Assembly: GCA_900596015.1 (NCBI GenBank)
Contig: UVIF01000001.1
Location: forward strand, 62,001-126,000
Source of the DNA: Pseudomonas viridiflava
GTDB taxonomy: Bacteria > Pseudomonadota > Gammaproteobacteria > Pseudomonadales > Pseudomonadaceae
DNA length: 64,000 nucleotides
Direction of reading: 5' to 3'
Shown here: positions 63,757-64,000 of the stretch, piece by piece
Numbering within the stretch: the first letter of the stretch is position 1
Layout: each line of letters begins with the position of its first letter
Notes under the pieces: model-generated
The model's input: only the letters and a program-made list of their open reading frames with translations
Database searches by the model: none
Told to the model about the DNA's origin: nothing
Translations under genes and position numbers: made by a program

Positions 63757-63996
63757 ATGGCAAACGTATCAATCAAGGCGGACATCAAGGTCCAGTGGCC
63801 TCAGGGCCAAAGCTCCTTCAGCCCTGGCACTCCCGAGGAGCTGGCGATCATCGGCGTCGACGTATTGGTCAAGGCGCTGGGCACCGAAGCTGCGCGCAGC
63901 TTCGTCATGCAGGTGTTCGAGCGTTACGCGCACGATCACGTGGCAGCGACGGGCAATACCGTCGCACACCCGCTGAAGAACGTGCCCTCGCCATAG
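63757..63996 (+). CDS. Conserved hypothetical small protein
   Basis: A 79-residue cytoplasmic protein (MANVSIKADIKVQWPQGQSS, then IIGVDVLVKALGTEAARSFV). Short N-terminal beta strands are followed by two helices and a Pro-rich tail. No recognised domain. The upstream in-frame ATG at 63688 would add 23 residues overlapping the likely promoter of this gene. It ends 5 bp before the window edge. Confidence 0.65.
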   Translation: MANVSIKADIKVQWPQGQSSFSPGTPEELAIIGVDVLVKALGTEAARSFVMQVFERYAHDHVAATGNTVAHPLKNVPSP

Positions 63997-64000
63997 TCCG

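Overview
The window looks like chromosome of a Pseudomonas, most probably of the P. putida/fulva side of the genus. This is inferred from the high G+C, the intact block thrS-infC-rpmI-rplT-pheS-pheT-ihfA-MerR-tRNA-Pro on the minus strand (54157-61610), an IF-3 starting on ATT, and the density of LysR, TetR, IclR, chemoreceptor, c-di-GMP and TonB-receptor genes. There is no rRNA, CRISPR array, integrase or insertion sequence; one tRNA gene is present.

Layout. 1-12.6 kb: redox and stress enzymes with local regulators (end of an Old Yellow Enzyme, ArsR, HxlR/qorB, MFS/TetR, ohr, GMC oxidoreductase/AraC, LysR/EamA, LysR/RidA, a serine hydrolase). 12.6-21.7 kb: a carboxylate catabolic locus with a tripartite tricarboxylate transporter (tctCBA), an RraA-type aldolase-like protein, a D-2-hydroxyacid dehydrogenase, an IclR regulator, an HMG-CoA-lyase-like enzyme and a CaiB CoA-transferase. 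It is interrupted by a dead type III secretion gene (sctD, in-frame stop) and a REPIN. 21.8-28.4 kb: ABC exporter, azlCD, a GAF/EAL phosphodiesterase and a chemoreceptor. 28.8-41.6 kb: two MFS transporters, an ArsB-like permease, a siderophore receptor, a second chemoreceptor, a GGDEF/EAL protein, an aldo/keto reductase, and a fatty-acid-desaturase/PhnD-like pair. 41.6-45.3 kb: a probable zinc-starvation (Zur) locus with a TonB receptor, a DUF4198-like His-rich periplasmic protein and a DUF1826 protein, marked by two Zur-box-like palindromes. 45.3-50.2 kb: a hydrolase, then LysR, a CitMHS permease and an MmgE/PrpD protein. 50.3-54.1 kb: sulfide/persulfide detoxification (TauE exporter, phosphatase-like/SQR fusion, BigR/SqrR-type sensor, persulfide dioxygenase). 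54.1-61.6 kb: core translation genes. 61.9-64 kb: small secreted, cold-shock and hypothetical genes.

How it works together. Most modules pair a regulator with a divergent or adjacent target, and several carry visible operator candidates. The clearest are a 16-bp ATGAG-N6-CTCAT element in front of both a GcvA-type LysR gene and its neighbour exporter, two Zur-like boxes, a BigR-type palindrome between regulator and persulfide dioxygenase, and tandem TetR-type sites. Functional names rest on recognised family motifs. Substrates of transporters and of the 12.6-21.7 kb pathway are inferred, not shown by the sequence.
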